In this document: one piece after another, positions 25,079 to 33,403 of the stretch
Numbering within the stretch: position 1 is the first letter of the stretch
Layout: the number at the start of each line of letters is the position of its first letter
NCBI GenBank assembly: GCA_948562205.1
Contig: CAOYAN010000016.1
Span: 1-44,193 of the forward strand
Length of the DNA: 44,193 nt
Reading direction: 5' to 3'
Source: an uncultured Clostridia bacterium
Lineage (GTDB): Bacteria > Bacillota > Clostridia > TANB77 > CAG-465
The notes under the pieces: model-generated
What the model saw: the letters and a program-made list of their open reading frames with translations, nothing else
Told to the model about the DNA's origin: nothing
Database searches by the model: none
Program-made: the position numbers and the translations under genes

Positions 25079-25105
25079 TCTATCACATGAATTTAATATA
25101 TGCAA
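25077..25105 (-). promoter_or_regulatory. proximal extended -10 promoter, rpn copy 2
   Basis: TTGCAT (25105-25100), 17 bp, TAGAAT (25082-25077) on the minus strand; identical to copy 1. Confidence 0.5.
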
Positions 25106-25216
25106 TATTTATTTTAATTTTTTCATATTAGTTTATGGAGATTTTATTTGAAATACAAATTTAGAATAAATTTATTTTTAAATCAAGATAAAAAAATTTA
25201 GAATAAAATTTAAATA

Positions 25217-25313
25217 ATTACTATTACAAATATTAGTAATACCAGTATTATATAACTTAAAATCTATTTGTAAAGCATTTTTTACAAATTTTTATTCATT
25301 CGACAAAACTAGT
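25217..25313 (-). promoter_or_regulatory. distal promoter and 50-nt element, rpn copy 2
   Basis: 50-nt repeat at 25264-25313; TTTACA, 16 bp, TATAAT on the minus strand as in copy 1; inverted repeat ATTACTA/TAGTAAT at 25217-25240. Confidence 0.7.
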
Positions 25314-25340
25314 GCAAAAAATGACAATAGACATAAAATT

Positions 25341-25365
25341 AAGATAGGAATTTTACTCCTATCTT
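25341..25365 (-). terminator. terminator of the 25372 gene
   Basis: AAGATAGGA / TCCTATCTT hairpin 6 bases after the stop of the anchored-protein gene. It differs from the copy at 24164-24188 by one loop base. Confidence 0.7.
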
Positions 25366-25371
25366 GTTTTA

Positions 25372-26232
25372 TTATATTTCTACTTTAACATTATCAAATT
25401 CAAACTTATCATCTATATACTTAAAAGTAGTAGATATTCTACCTAAATTATCATAATTGCCTTCTACATCTTTGTATAAATATAATATATATTGACTAGC
25501 TACAAGCTCAAATATACCATCACTATCTATATCTTTTAACTCAACTTTTTGAAATTTATCTAAATTATATGTTCTTCTATAATTATTTAAGTCTATATTT
25601 TTATCCTTAAAGTCTAGCTTATATATTTTATCACTTTCTTTAAGATATTCTTTACCATAACTATCTAATGAAATATTTAGTATATATGGATCTTTTTTAT
25701 CAAATTCCATATCAATAGTATATCCTTTGAAAGTATCACCAAAACTATTTTCAATTATATTATATAATTTGTTTTCCTTTAATCTTAATAATATAACATT
25801 GCCACTTGATATATCTCTTACAAAAACATATTCCATATCTTTATCCTCATATATATCAAGTTTAACATTCTTAGCAAATTCTAGTTTAGTATTATATTTT
25901 AATACTTCATCAGTTTTACCATTTAAAAACATAACATCTAAATTAGAATATTGTTCAGTGTTTGGTTTACCAGATATAGCAATATAATCATCTACACCAT
26001 CTTTATCTAAATCATATCTTTGTATACTTATAAATATTTTATCTTTTAAATCTATTTTTGCTTCCAATTTTTCCTCATATTTTTTATAATTTGCCTCAGG
26101 CGTATCAAAATATTTATATATTCTATCTACTGCTATACCTATTATTACAAACGATATAACTAAAACTATAGCTATTATAATTCTTTTTTTAGAAAACTTA
26201 AAAGAAAATATTTTTTTGAAAAAAGATTTCAT
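25372..26232 (-). CDS. membrane-anchored protein with Asp-rich calcium-binding-like repeats
   Basis: Not assigned to a named family. A basic N-terminus and one membrane segment (RIIIAIVLVISFVIIGIAV, residues ~17-36) indicate an extracytoplasmic protein anchored at its N-terminus. The outer part has two Asp-rich loops, RYDLDKDGVDDY and KDIDSDGIFELV, resembling FG-GAP/EF-hand-like calcium loops. Its ATG lies 2 bases after the def stop, with GGGTG inside the def end, so it is translationally coupled to def. A hairpin terminator follows. The function is unknown. Confidence 0.8.
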   Translation of the reverse strand: MKSFFKKIFSFKFSKKRIIIAIVLVISFVIIGIAVDRIYKYFDTPEANYKKYEEKLEAKIDLKDKIFISIQRYDLDKDGVDDYIAISGKPNTEQYSNLDVMFLNGKTDEVLKYNTKLEFAKNVKLDIYEDKDMEYVFVRDISSGNVILLRLKENKLYNIIENSFGDTFKGYTIDMEFDKKDPYILNISLDSYGKEYLKESDKIYKLDFKDKNIDLNNYRRTYNLDKFQKVELKDIDSDGIFELVASQYILYLYKDVEGNYDNLGRISTTFKYIDDKFEFDNVKVEI

Positions 26233-26234
26233 AT

Positions 26235-26693
26235 CTACACCCTATCTAAAAATACTATTCCATCTAAATGATCTGTTTCATGTTGAATTACAACAGCTTC
26301 TAAATCTTTTGCATGTATAGTCTTTCTTTTTCCCTCTAAATCAGTATATTCAACAGTTACTTTTTCATGCCTTTTTACGTCTCTATATTCATCTGGAAAA
26401 CTAAGACATCCCTCTTCTACTTCTATCATAGATTTAGACCTAGATTTTATAACAGGATTAATCATAACTACAGGTGATTTTTTTCCATTTTCTTCAACAT
26501 ATAAATAATCATATACTACAATTCTCTTTAACATTCCAACTTGACATGCTGCAAGACCTATTCCATCATTTTTATACATTGTCTCTAGCATATCTTCTGC
26601 AAGTTCTTTAATTTTATCATCAATTACCTCAACATCCCTTGATTTTTTAGATAAAATCTCATCACCTTTTTTTCTAATTTGTCTTATAGCCAC
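26235..26693 (-). CDS. def: peptide deformylase
   Basis: Metal hydrolase that removes the N-formyl group from nascent proteins. All three motifs are present: GIGLAACQVG, EGCLSFP (metal Cys) and QHETDHLDG (HExxH). The frame is open for 41 codons further upstream, but that part lies inside the preceding gene and is only basic low-complexity sequence. The GTG at 26693 sits 8 bases after GGGAGG, begins VAIRQIRKKGDEIL as deformylases do, and starts 1 base after the upstream stop. This gives 152 residues, the normal size. Confidence 0.95.
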   Translation of the reverse strand: MAIRQIRKKGDEILSKKSRDVEVIDDKIKELAEDMLETMYKNDGIGLAACQVGMLKRIVVYDYLYVEENGKKSPVVMINPVIKSRSKSMIEVEEGCLSFPDEYRDVKRHEKVTVEYTDLEGKRKTIHAKDLEAVVIQHETDHLDGIVFLDRV

Positions 26694-26694
26694 T

Positions 26695-27267
26695 TTATTT
26701 TCCTCCCTTAATATTACTACGTTTTTTCCTATTTTTATTTTTATCTTTATTTTTTGACTTTTTGATGCGATACTCTTCTCTTGCTTCAAGTATTGCTTTA
26801 GCTTCTTCCTTATCAACTAAGAATTTATACATAAATATAAAATATATACATATACAAAATAGTAAATATAAAATATTACTTAATTTTAAATAGCTTCCTT
26901 TTATTACGTTATACACAATAGGTATGATTTCTATAACAAATATTGTAATTATAGTTGTTTGTAACTTAACAATACTTATATAATATTTCTTACCTAAAAG
27001 CCATATTAAAAAATATACTTCAATAAATACAATAATTTCTCTTATTACTATAGAAACTCCTTTTATAATAGATATTTTTTGTGCATTATTTACAAGAAAA
27101 TTAACTAAAGTATCATATTCAGATGATTCAGATATTGTAATATCTTCATTTATAAAATGAGATATACATTTATCAACTACAAAAAATTGTAATAAATTTG
27201 CAATTAACAAAACATTTATAGCTATTATAAGTCCTAGTAAAAATGAATTTATTTTTTTCTTTTCCAT
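26695..27267 (-). CDS. hypothetical polytopic membrane protein
   Basis: Not recognised. 190 residues with about four hydrophobic segments (FLLGLIIAINVLLIANLL; IIVFIEVYFLIWLLG; TTIITIFVIEIIPIVY; YLLFCICIYFIFMYKF) and a strongly basic cytoplasmic C-terminus (KKSKNKDKNKNRKKRSN). SD AAAGGAG. It lies between ftsK and def in one tight minus-strand operon. Its last codons contain the GGGAGG that serves def, so the two are coupled. Confidence 0.8.
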   Translation of the reverse strand: MEKKKINSFLLGLIIAINVLLIANLLQFFVVDKCISHFINEDITISESSEYDTLVNFLVNNAQKISIIKGVSIVIREIIVFIEVYFLIWLLGKKYYISIVKLQTTIITIFVIEIIPIVYNVIKGSYLKLSNILYLLFCICIYFIFMYKFLVDKEEAKAILEAREEYRIKKSKNKDKNKNRKKRSNIKGGK

Positions 27268-27282
27268 ATTTTTTCTCCTTTG

Positions 27283-29790
27283 TTATAACTCAATATCTAC
27301 ACTAGGCCTATTTCCATTATCTTCAATAACAGAGCTCTCACTTGTCTGAAGTGCTACAGGTGCTTCATCTACAGAATTCTCATCTGAGGTTGTAGATGCA
27401 CTACCACCCATCTTTAACTCTTGCCATTCTTCCTTAGATACTAGAACTTGTCTTGGTTTACTTCCATCATAACCTGATATAAGACCTCTTGCTTCCATTT
27501 GATCTACAATTCTACCAGCTCTTGAATAGCCAATTTTAAATTTTCTCTGTAACATTGATGCTGACGCCTGTCCCATATTTACTACCAAGTCAATTGCATC
27601 ATTTAATAATGCATCTGCATCTTCTGCTTCATCATCACTTGTATCTTTTCCTTTTGTAGTTCCTTTTTCTATACTTTCTATAATATCTTCACTATATGTT
27701 ACTTCAACATTTGATTTTATATTTTCAACAATATCTTCAATTTCTTTTTCAGAAATAAATGCACCTTGAATTCTAAGAGGTTTTGTCTCACCTGTTGGAT
27801 AATATAGCATATCTCCTTTTCCTAAAAGCTTTTCTGCGCCTGCCATATCAAGAATTGTTCTAGAATCTACTTGTGATGATACTGTAAAAGCTATACGTGA
27901 AGGAATATTTGCTTTAATTATACCTGTAATTACATCAACAGATGGTCTTTGTGTTGCAATAACAAGATGCATTCCAGCGGCTCTTGCCATTTGTGCTAAA
28001 CGACAAATGGCATCCTCTACATCATTTGGTGCAACCATCATAAGATCTGCTAGCTCATCTATTATAATTACTATTTGTGGGAGTTTTGCTCCCTCTTCAT
28101 TTTCAATAAGTTTATTATATCCTTTTATATCTTTTACACCTTTTGAAGCAAATAGATTATATCTATTAACCATTTCTTGCACTGCCCAATTTAATGCACC
28201 TGCAGCTTTTTTAGGATCTGTTACAACTGGTATTAAAAGATGTGGTATTCCATTATATCCTGAAAGTTCAACCATTTTAGGATCAACTAAAATCATCTTA
28301 ACTTCACTAGGTTTAGCTTTATATAATATAGATACAATAAGAGAATTAATACATACACTCTTACCAGAACCAGTAGAACCTGCAATAAGCACATGAGGCA
28401 TTTTGGCTATATCACCTACAACAATTTCACCTGCTGCATTCTTACCTAAAGAAAAGGCAAGTTTAGATGGATGATCATTGAATGCATCAGATTCAATTAC
28501 CTCTCTCATAGAAACAGACTCTGCAACTTCATTTGGTACTTCAATACCAACTGCTGCTTTTCCAGGTATTGGAGCTTCAATTCTTATACTTCTTGCTGCA
28601 AGATTTAGTGCTATATCATCTGATAAATTAACTATTTTACTAACTTTTACACCTGTACTTGGAGTAAGTTCATATCTTGTTACAGTAGGCCCTTTAGTTA
28701 TATTAGTTACTTTAGCTTCAACGCCAAAGCTTGCAAGTGTTTTTTGAAGCTTTATTGCTGTTGCATGAATTGCTTTTCTATCAAAAGTAGCTCCACCCTT
28801 TAGTTCATTTAAAAGTGTTATTGGTGGAAAAACATAATTTTCTTCTTCAACATGTTTAGTATGGTCAAGTGTTAGTACTTCTTTTATATTTTTATCTTCT
28901 TTTTCTTCTCTTTGAACTTTAAAGAACTCATCTCTTTTTTGTTTCCCTTGAATTTCAGCATCACTAGGTTTTCCACCAAGTTTGTTAAAATCAAATTCTA
29001 TTTGCTCAACATTATTTGTTTTAAGATTTATATCAGGTTCTAGCGAACCTAGTTCTTTTAGTCTAAATGCTTTCTCATTTTGCTTTCTTTCTTGTTCTAT
29101 TCTTTGCTTTTTAGAAAGTCTCTTGCCATTTATTGCAACATTTTCTTCTTCATATTCTTCTTCTACTTCTTGTTTCCTAAATAATGTACTATTTGCTGAT
29201 ACAAAGCCATTACATATAAATAATATAACATTTTTTACACCGCTGAAGAACTCAGCAAATGAAATATCAAATACAAGTAATGTAGCAACAAAAGTAACAA
29301 GTACAAGTAAAACTTTACTTGCAATACCACCTGTAACAGAGTAAGATATTCCTGCAATTAACATACCTAAAACTCCGCCCATATTGGTTCCAAGTACTCC
29401 TTGATTATATGAATCTACAATATATTTAATTGTATTATCTAATATATTTAAATTATCAGACGCAAATACACAACAAGTAGATGCAACTAAAACTACAAGT
29501 AATGTCCCCTTAATTATCTCCTTTGTTGGAACAACATTTTCCTCAGACATAATTAAATGAGTACCAACAACTACTAAAACAAGTGGAAGTCCTAAAGCAA
29601 GATTTCCAAAGAATCCTTTAAAAACACTTTTTACAATATTTGATAAAAATCCAATATTTGAAAAAGCTAGAAATACAAATAGCATTATACCAACTACTAT
29701 TAGTATTCCACCAAGCATGTCATTTCCAATAGTTCTTGTAGCTTTCTTACTTCTGCCTTTTCTATTTTTACTTCCTTTTTTTCTTCCCAT
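27283..29790 (-). CDS. ftsK: FtsK/SpoIIIE DNA translocase
   Basis: 835 residues. Basic N-terminus, four to five membrane segments within residues ~20-190, a charged linker, then the RecA-like motor with Walker A (GSTGSGKSV, ~468) and Walker B (VIIIDELADLMM, ~571), and a C-terminal winged-helix gamma domain (ASASMLQRKFKIGYSRAGRIVDQMEARGL split over ~735-765) that reads polar DNA sequences. It pumps chromosomal DNA across the division or sporulation septum. Spore formers often carry one or two such proteins, and the sequence alone does not tell whether this is the vegetative or sporulation one. Confidence 0.95.
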   Translation of the reverse strand: MGRKKGSKNRKGRSKKATRTIGNDMLGGILIVVGIMLFVFLAFSNIGFLSNIVKSVFKGFFGNLALGLPLVLVVVGTHLIMSEENVVPTKEIIKGTLLVVLVASTCCVFASDNLNILDNTIKYIVDSYNQGVLGTNMGGVLGMLIAGISYSVTGGIASKVLLVLVTFVATLLVFDISFAEFFSGVKNVILFICNGFVSANSTLFRKQEVEEEYEEENVAINGKRLSKKQRIEQERKQNEKAFRLKELGSLEPDINLKTNNVEQIEFDFNKLGGKPSDAEIQGKQKRDEFFKVQREEKEDKNIKEVLTLDHTKHVEEENYVFPPITLLNELKGGATFDRKAIHATAIKLQKTLASFGVEAKVTNITKGPTVTRYELTPSTGVKVSKIVNLSDDIALNLAARSIRIEAPIPGKAAVGIEVPNEVAESVSMREVIESDAFNDHPSKLAFSLGKNAAGEIVVGDIAKMPHVLIAGSTGSGKSVCINSLIVSILYKAKPSEVKMILVDPKMVELSGYNGIPHLLIPVVTDPKKAAGALNWAVQEMVNRYNLFASKGVKDIKGYNKLIENEEGAKLPQIVIIIDELADLMMVAPNDVEDAICRLAQMARAAGMHLVIATQRPSVDVITGIIKANIPSRIAFTVSSQVDSRTILDMAGAEKLLGKGDMLYYPTGETKPLRIQGAFISEKEIEDIVENIKSNVEVTYSEDIIESIEKGTTKGKDTSDDEAEDADALLNDAIDLVVNMGQASASMLQRKFKIGYSRAGRIVDQMEARGLISGYDGSKPRQVLVSKEEWQELKMGGSASTTSDENSVDEAPVALQTSESSVIEDNGNRPSVDIEL

Positions 29791-29835
29791 TTTTTCTCAA
29801 CCTCTATTTAAAATTATTAAACATACAAAAAAAGT

Positions 29836-30273
29836 TTATTTTAGTTCTCTTCTATTAGTATGAACAAGATCCATAGTCTCTCTTAAAACATCTTCTACTT
29901 TTTGTAATATAGAATCTGCATATTCTCTTGTTCCATTACTTATTTCTTTAGATACTTTATTAGCATTTTCAATTATTTCTTCTTTTTGGGCAAGAGCTTG
30001 TTTTGTTATAACATGTTCATCTACCATACTTATAATTTTTCCTTCTGCTTCTTTAAGTAGTGAATTAGCTTCCTTTTCTGCATCAGACATTATTCTTTGT
30101 CTTTCTTCTTTTACCCATTTTGCTTGTTTTAAATCATCTGGGAGCTTTAATCTGATTTCTTCTAATATCTCCCTAAATTCTTCTATATCTACCATTACCT
30201 TAGTTGAAAAAGGTACCTTTTGACCTGATTCCATAATTTCTTCTAAATTTTCTAAAAGTGTGAATATTTCCAT
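29836..30273 (-). CDS. coiled-coil protein (DivIVA / ATPase-subunit-like)
   Basis: 145 residues with no membrane segment. After a short N-terminal part (PFSTKVMVDIEEFREILEE) the sequence is continuous charged helix (EERQRIMSDAEKEANSLLKE), suggesting a coiled coil like those of DivIVA or the b/H subunits of ATPases. Comparable proteins are found near rsmD in Clostridia and have no proven role. It starts 5 bases after rsmD with SD GGAGG in the overlap, so it is in the same operon. Confidence 0.75.
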   Translation of the reverse strand: MEIFTLLENLEEIMESGQKVPFSTKVMVDIEEFREILEEIRLKLPDDLKQAKWVKEERQRIMSDAEKEANSLLKEAEGKIISMVDEHVITKQALAQKEEIIENANKVSKEISNGTREYADSILQKVEDVLRETMDLVHTNRRELK

Positions 30274-30278
30274 TTATA

Positions 30279-30857
30279 CTACCTCCATTTATACAACATT
30301 AAAACCACATTACCATAATTTCTTTTATCAAAACATTCTAAGTTTTCGAAATTATCAAAAATGCTACAATTATTACTTTTTATAAAGTTCTTATCAGTCT
30401 CATATACTATTACGCCATCTTCTCTTAAAATCTCACCAGGATTTGTACTAGATATATACTTTAGAGTATCTATTGCAAGCTTACTCTCATATGGTGGATC
30501 TAGAAAAATGACATCAAAGCATATTTTTTCATTTTGAATTTGAACTAAACACTTTGTATAATCTTTCTTTGTTATTTTAACATAATCTTCTAGTTTAGTC
30601 AACTTAATATTTGATATTATCGTTGAAATACTAGATATTTCTTTATCATTTAACCAAGCAAATTTTGCACCACGACTAATACTTTCAATTCCTAAATTTC
30701 CAGTACCAGAAAAAAGGTCTAAAACATATGCCTCTTTTATTTTAGATCCAAGAATAGAAAATAAAGATTCTTTTACTCTATCTAGTGTTGGTCTTGTTTT
30801 TTCTGTTTTAGGACCATTTATTCTTTTTGCTTTTAAATTTCCTGCTATTATCCTCAT
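30279..30857 (-). CDS. rsmD: 16S rRNA guanine(966)-N2 methyltransferase
   Basis: SAM-dependent methyltransferase of the 30S subunit. Typical RsmD start MRIIAGNLKAKRI, then TRPTLDRVKESLFSIL, SAM-binding motif VLDLFSGTGNLGIE and catalytic DPPY. 192 residues, normal. It lies in the pdp to def operon. Confidence 0.95.
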   Translation of the reverse strand: MRIIAGNLKAKRINGPKTEKTRPTLDRVKESLFSILGSKIKEAYVLDLFSGTGNLGIESISRGAKFAWLNDKEISSISTIISNIKLTKLEDYVKITKKDYTKCLVQIQNEKICFDVIFLDPPYESKLAIDTLKYISSTNPGEILREDGVIVYETDKNFIKSNNCSIFDNFENLECFDKRNYGNVVLMLYKWR

Positions 30858-30866
30858 TTTTATCTC

Positions 30867-31361
30867 CTACATTTCCAAAAATTCATATTTAACATTAAAA
30901 TAATTTAAAATTTTCTCTAAATAATTACTTTTAAAGCTTATACTAGAAGTATTATCGTTTGGATGAAAACATACCTTATCATATTTTAATAGTTCACTAT
31001 CTATTAAAAATGTAACATCACTACATTTTGCATCTATTACATTTAAAATAGATACAGAACCTGGTAATATATTTAGTTTTTTAAAAAGTTCACTTTCATT
31101 CCCAAAAGTAAGTTTTTTAATACCAAGTATTTTCTCTAACTCTTTTATATTAGCACGTTTATGAAGTGGCAAAGAAACTAAATAAAATTTAGTCTCCCCT
31201 CCCTTATCTTTTAAAAATAGATTTTTGCAAACAATGCCTTCACATTTCTCGTCAACTCCATCACTATCTTTTTCCGAAAAAATAGCTTTATGGTCTACTA
31301 CAGTATACTCCATATTTAAACTATCAAAAAAATCATATACTTGCCTTTTTTTATCTTCCAT
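30867..31361 (-). CDS. prolyl-tRNA editing protein (YbaK/ProXp family)
   Basis: Single-domain deacylase that clears mischarged aminoacyl-tRNA in trans, of the PrdX/ProXp type related to the ProRS insertion domain. Seen: CKNLFLKDKGG with the conserved Lys, YLVSLPLHKRANIKEL, GSVSILNVID and CFHPNDNTSS. 164 residues. Its ATG immediately follows the pdp stop, so translation is coupled. The exact tRNA target (Ala- or Cys-tRNA(Pro)) cannot be read from the sequence. Confidence 0.85.
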   Translation of the reverse strand: MEDKKRQVYDFFDSLNMEYTVVDHKAIFSEKDSDGVDEKCEGIVCKNLFLKDKGGETKFYLVSLPLHKRANIKELEKILGIKKLTFGNESELFKKLNILPGSVSILNVIDAKCSDVTFLIDSELLKYDKVCFHPNDNTSSISFKSNYLEKILNYFNVKYEFLEM

Positions 31362-32753
31362 TTATATATCATCTTCTCCTAATATGTCTAAAACATGTGG
31401 TTTAAGTCTTAGAGCATTACCTAGCTTTTCATCTATATCATCAATGTATATTGCATTTTCTATATAGGAAAAAGCCTCTTCAAAGTTTTGCTTATCATTA
31501 TATAATACAGTTAGTATTACATCTCCCTCTTCTACTTTATCTCCAACTTTTTTACTAAATTCAAATCCTACTGAATAGTCGATTTCTTCATCTTTTTTTC
31601 TTCTTCCTCCACCAAGACAAACTAATGCTTCCCCTATTTGTTTACTATCAATTGATACTATGTATCCTGAACTTTGAGCATGAATCTCTTTTAAAAATGT
31701 AACTTTATCATGAGTTACAGGTAAATCCAAATCTTTACCAAGCCAGTCCATATACACTCTTTCTACTTTACCATTTTGAGCTTTTATAAGCTCTATAAAT
31801 TTGTTATATGCTTCTCCTGAAAGTATAACTCTTACAATATCTTTTTTGTTCTTTTCTATGTCTGTACAAACTCCTGACATACTAATCATTTGAGCTGCGA
31901 TTTCAAAAACAACCTCTCTTAAATCTCTAAATTCATCACTCATTAAAGAATTTTCATCTGCAAGTAAAAACGAAATTACCTCTTTTATTTCAAGTGCATT
32001 TCCAACATTTCTACCAAGAGGCTCAGACATTGAAGTTATAACTGCTTTGGTTTCTACACCTGCATCTCTTCCAATTTCTATCATTGTTTTTGCAAGTTCT
32101 TTTGCACTGTCTAAATCTTTCATAAAAGCTCCACTTCCAACAGTTACATCTAAAAGTATCTTATCAACACCTGAAGCAAGTTTTTTACTCATAATCGATG
32201 ATGCTATAAGCTCCATAGACTCAACAGTTGCTGTTGTATCTCTTAGAGCATATAACTTTTTGTCTGCAATTGCTATTTCACTACTTTGTGATATTAAGCA
32301 AAGACCAATATCTTGAACTTGCTTTAGTGCAAGTCTTATAGGAATATTTATATCATATCCCTCAATTGATTCTAACTTATCAGCTGTACCACCTGTAAAT
32401 CCTAAACCTTTTCCAGACATTTTACATACACCAACTCCTAGAGCTGCTACAATTGGAAGTACAATAAGTGTTACTTTATCTCCAACACCACCTGTAGAAT
32501 GTTTATCAACTATATATTTACCTGGTACTTTTAGAGCTGATAAGTCTATTTTTTTTGATGAATCTCTCATAGCAAATGTTAAATTTAATAGTTCTAACTT
32601 AGACAAGCCGTTAAAGTATATTGCCATAAGTAATGCAGATGCTTGATAATCTGGTATTTTATCATTACTATATCCAGTTATAAAATAATCTATTTCAGAT
32701 TTTGTAAGTTCTTTACCATCACGTTTTTTTTCTATAATATCATACATTCTCAT
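31362..32753 (-). CDS. pdp: pyrimidine-nucleoside phosphorylase
   Basis: Phosphorolysis of uridine, thymidine and deoxyuridine in nucleoside salvage. Seen: N-terminal helical domain (KRDGKELTKSEIDYFI), the family signature DKHSTGGVGDK, KMSGKGLGFTGGTADKLE (phosphate and substrate loop), and the C-terminal PYNP domain (YIVSIDSKQIGEALVCLGGG). 463 residues, slightly longer than the ~433 of B. subtilis Pdp, the excess being at the C-terminus. SD GGAG 8 bases before the ATG. Confidence 0.94.
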   Translation of the reverse strand: MRMYDIIEKKRDGKELTKSEIDYFITGYSNDKIPDYQASALLMAIYFNGLSKLELLNLTFAMRDSSKKIDLSALKVPGKYIVDKHSTGGVGDKVTLIVLPIVAALGVGVCKMSGKGLGFTGGTADKLESIEGYDINIPIRLALKQVQDIGLCLISQSSEIAIADKKLYALRDTTATVESMELIASSIMSKKLASGVDKILLDVTVGSGAFMKDLDSAKELAKTMIEIGRDAGVETKAVITSMSEPLGRNVGNALEIKEVISFLLADENSLMSDEFRDLREVVFEIAAQMISMSGVCTDIEKNKKDIVRVILSGEAYNKFIELIKAQNGKVERVYMDWLGKDLDLPVTHDKVTFLKEIHAQSSGYIVSIDSKQIGEALVCLGGGRRKKDEEIDYSVGFEFSKKVGDKVEEGDVILTVLYNDKQNFEEAFSYIENAIYIDDIDEKLGNALRLKPHVLDILGEDDI

Positions 32754-32755
32754 AT

Positions 32756-33142
32756 CTATTTCTCCTTACTATTTAAAATATCTTTTGACCATTTCTCCTC
32801 TAAACTATCATTTCCTATATATATGATTTTCCCCTCTTTTATTGCAAACCTTGTCATATCTTCTTCTTTAATATATGGAATTATCTTTCTTAATTCATCG
32901 CCATATACACTAAAATCTTTTTCTTTAAATTTTCCATTTTTCTTCTCAGTTTCAATGTATAAAGAAAGTTCATCACAATATGCAACAAGACTAGACTTAA
33001 ACTCATTTTCACTATCTACTAACATATTACTAGAATTATTAAGAAAAGTTGCAATAACCATAAATACAGAAATAGTCACAACAATAATAAGTACCAAAAT
33101 TATAATACTGGCACCTTTTTTCATATTACCTCTAATTTTCAT
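32756..33142 (-). CDS. small N-terminally anchored protein
   Basis: Not recognised. 128 residues: a short basic start, one membrane segment (ASIIILVLIIVVTISVFMVIATF) and an extracytoplasmic charged domain of ~95 residues. GAGGTG precedes the ATG at 33142; a second ATG six codons on also has GAGG. It heads the large minus-strand operon with pdp, 2 bases upstream of the pdp start. Confidence 0.75.
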   Translation of the reverse strand: MKIRGNMKKGASIIILVLIIVVTISVFMVIATFLNNSSNMLVDSENEFKSSLVAYCDELSLYIETEKKNGKFKEKDFSVYGDELRKIIPYIKEEDMTRFAIKEGKIIYIGNDSLEEKWSKDILNSKEK

Positions 33143-33164
33143 ATAAACACCTCAATATATCTTA

Positions 33165-33193
33165 ATCTTACTATAAAATATATTCTTTTTCAA
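33165..33193 (-). promoter_or_regulatory. promoter of the pdp-rsmD-ftsK-def operon
   Basis: On the minus strand TTGAAA (33193-33188), 17 bp, TAAGAT (33170-33165), 22 bases before the first ATG. Confidence 0.6.
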
Positions 33194-33259
33194 GTTTTTT
33201 TATAAAAGTTGACTATGTTATTATAATAGTTGATCAAATTCACTATTTTTTATGTACAA

Positions 33260-33292
33260 ATATGGTAGGTAAATTTAATCTACCTACCATAT
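33260..33292 (-). terminator. terminator of rpn copy 3
   Basis: Perfect 12-bp inverted repeat ATATGGTAGGTA / TACCTACCATAT with a 9-nt loop, 14 bases after the end of the shifted tail frame of rpn copy 3. Confidence 0.8.
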
Positions 33293-33305
33293 CAAACTTA
33301 ATAAA

Positions 33306-33403
33306 TCATATCTGTTCTTCTTTTATATTCTCTATTTCTTCTTTTGATAACCCAGTAACTTTTGATATAAAATCAATACTAGAATTTTCCTTTAACATAG
33401 CTT
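33306..33403 (-). other. frame-shifted C-terminal tail of rpn copy 3
   Basis: In the -1 frame relative to the 33404-34192 gene these bases encode an intact Rpn tail (IVKAMLKENSSIDFISKVTG, then LSKEEIENIKEEQI), ending at a TGA at 33306-33308. It matches the tails of copies 1 and 2, so it is the missing end of the gene. Confidence 0.8.

Larger units (their letters stand above)
24293..25365. repeat. 1,073-bp tandem duplication, unit 2
   Basis: Second unit of the direct repeat described at 23116-24188. Between the units lie 104 bases holding the unique tail of copy 2. One end is at the terminator hairpin after the 25372 gene, so this unit probably holds the original insertion site. Confidence 0.95.

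Noticed and set aside
26694..26816. Longer def start within the upstream membrane-protein gene
   Set aside because: The extra 41 residues are the frame-shifted basic tail of the other gene; the GTG at 26693 has the proper SD.
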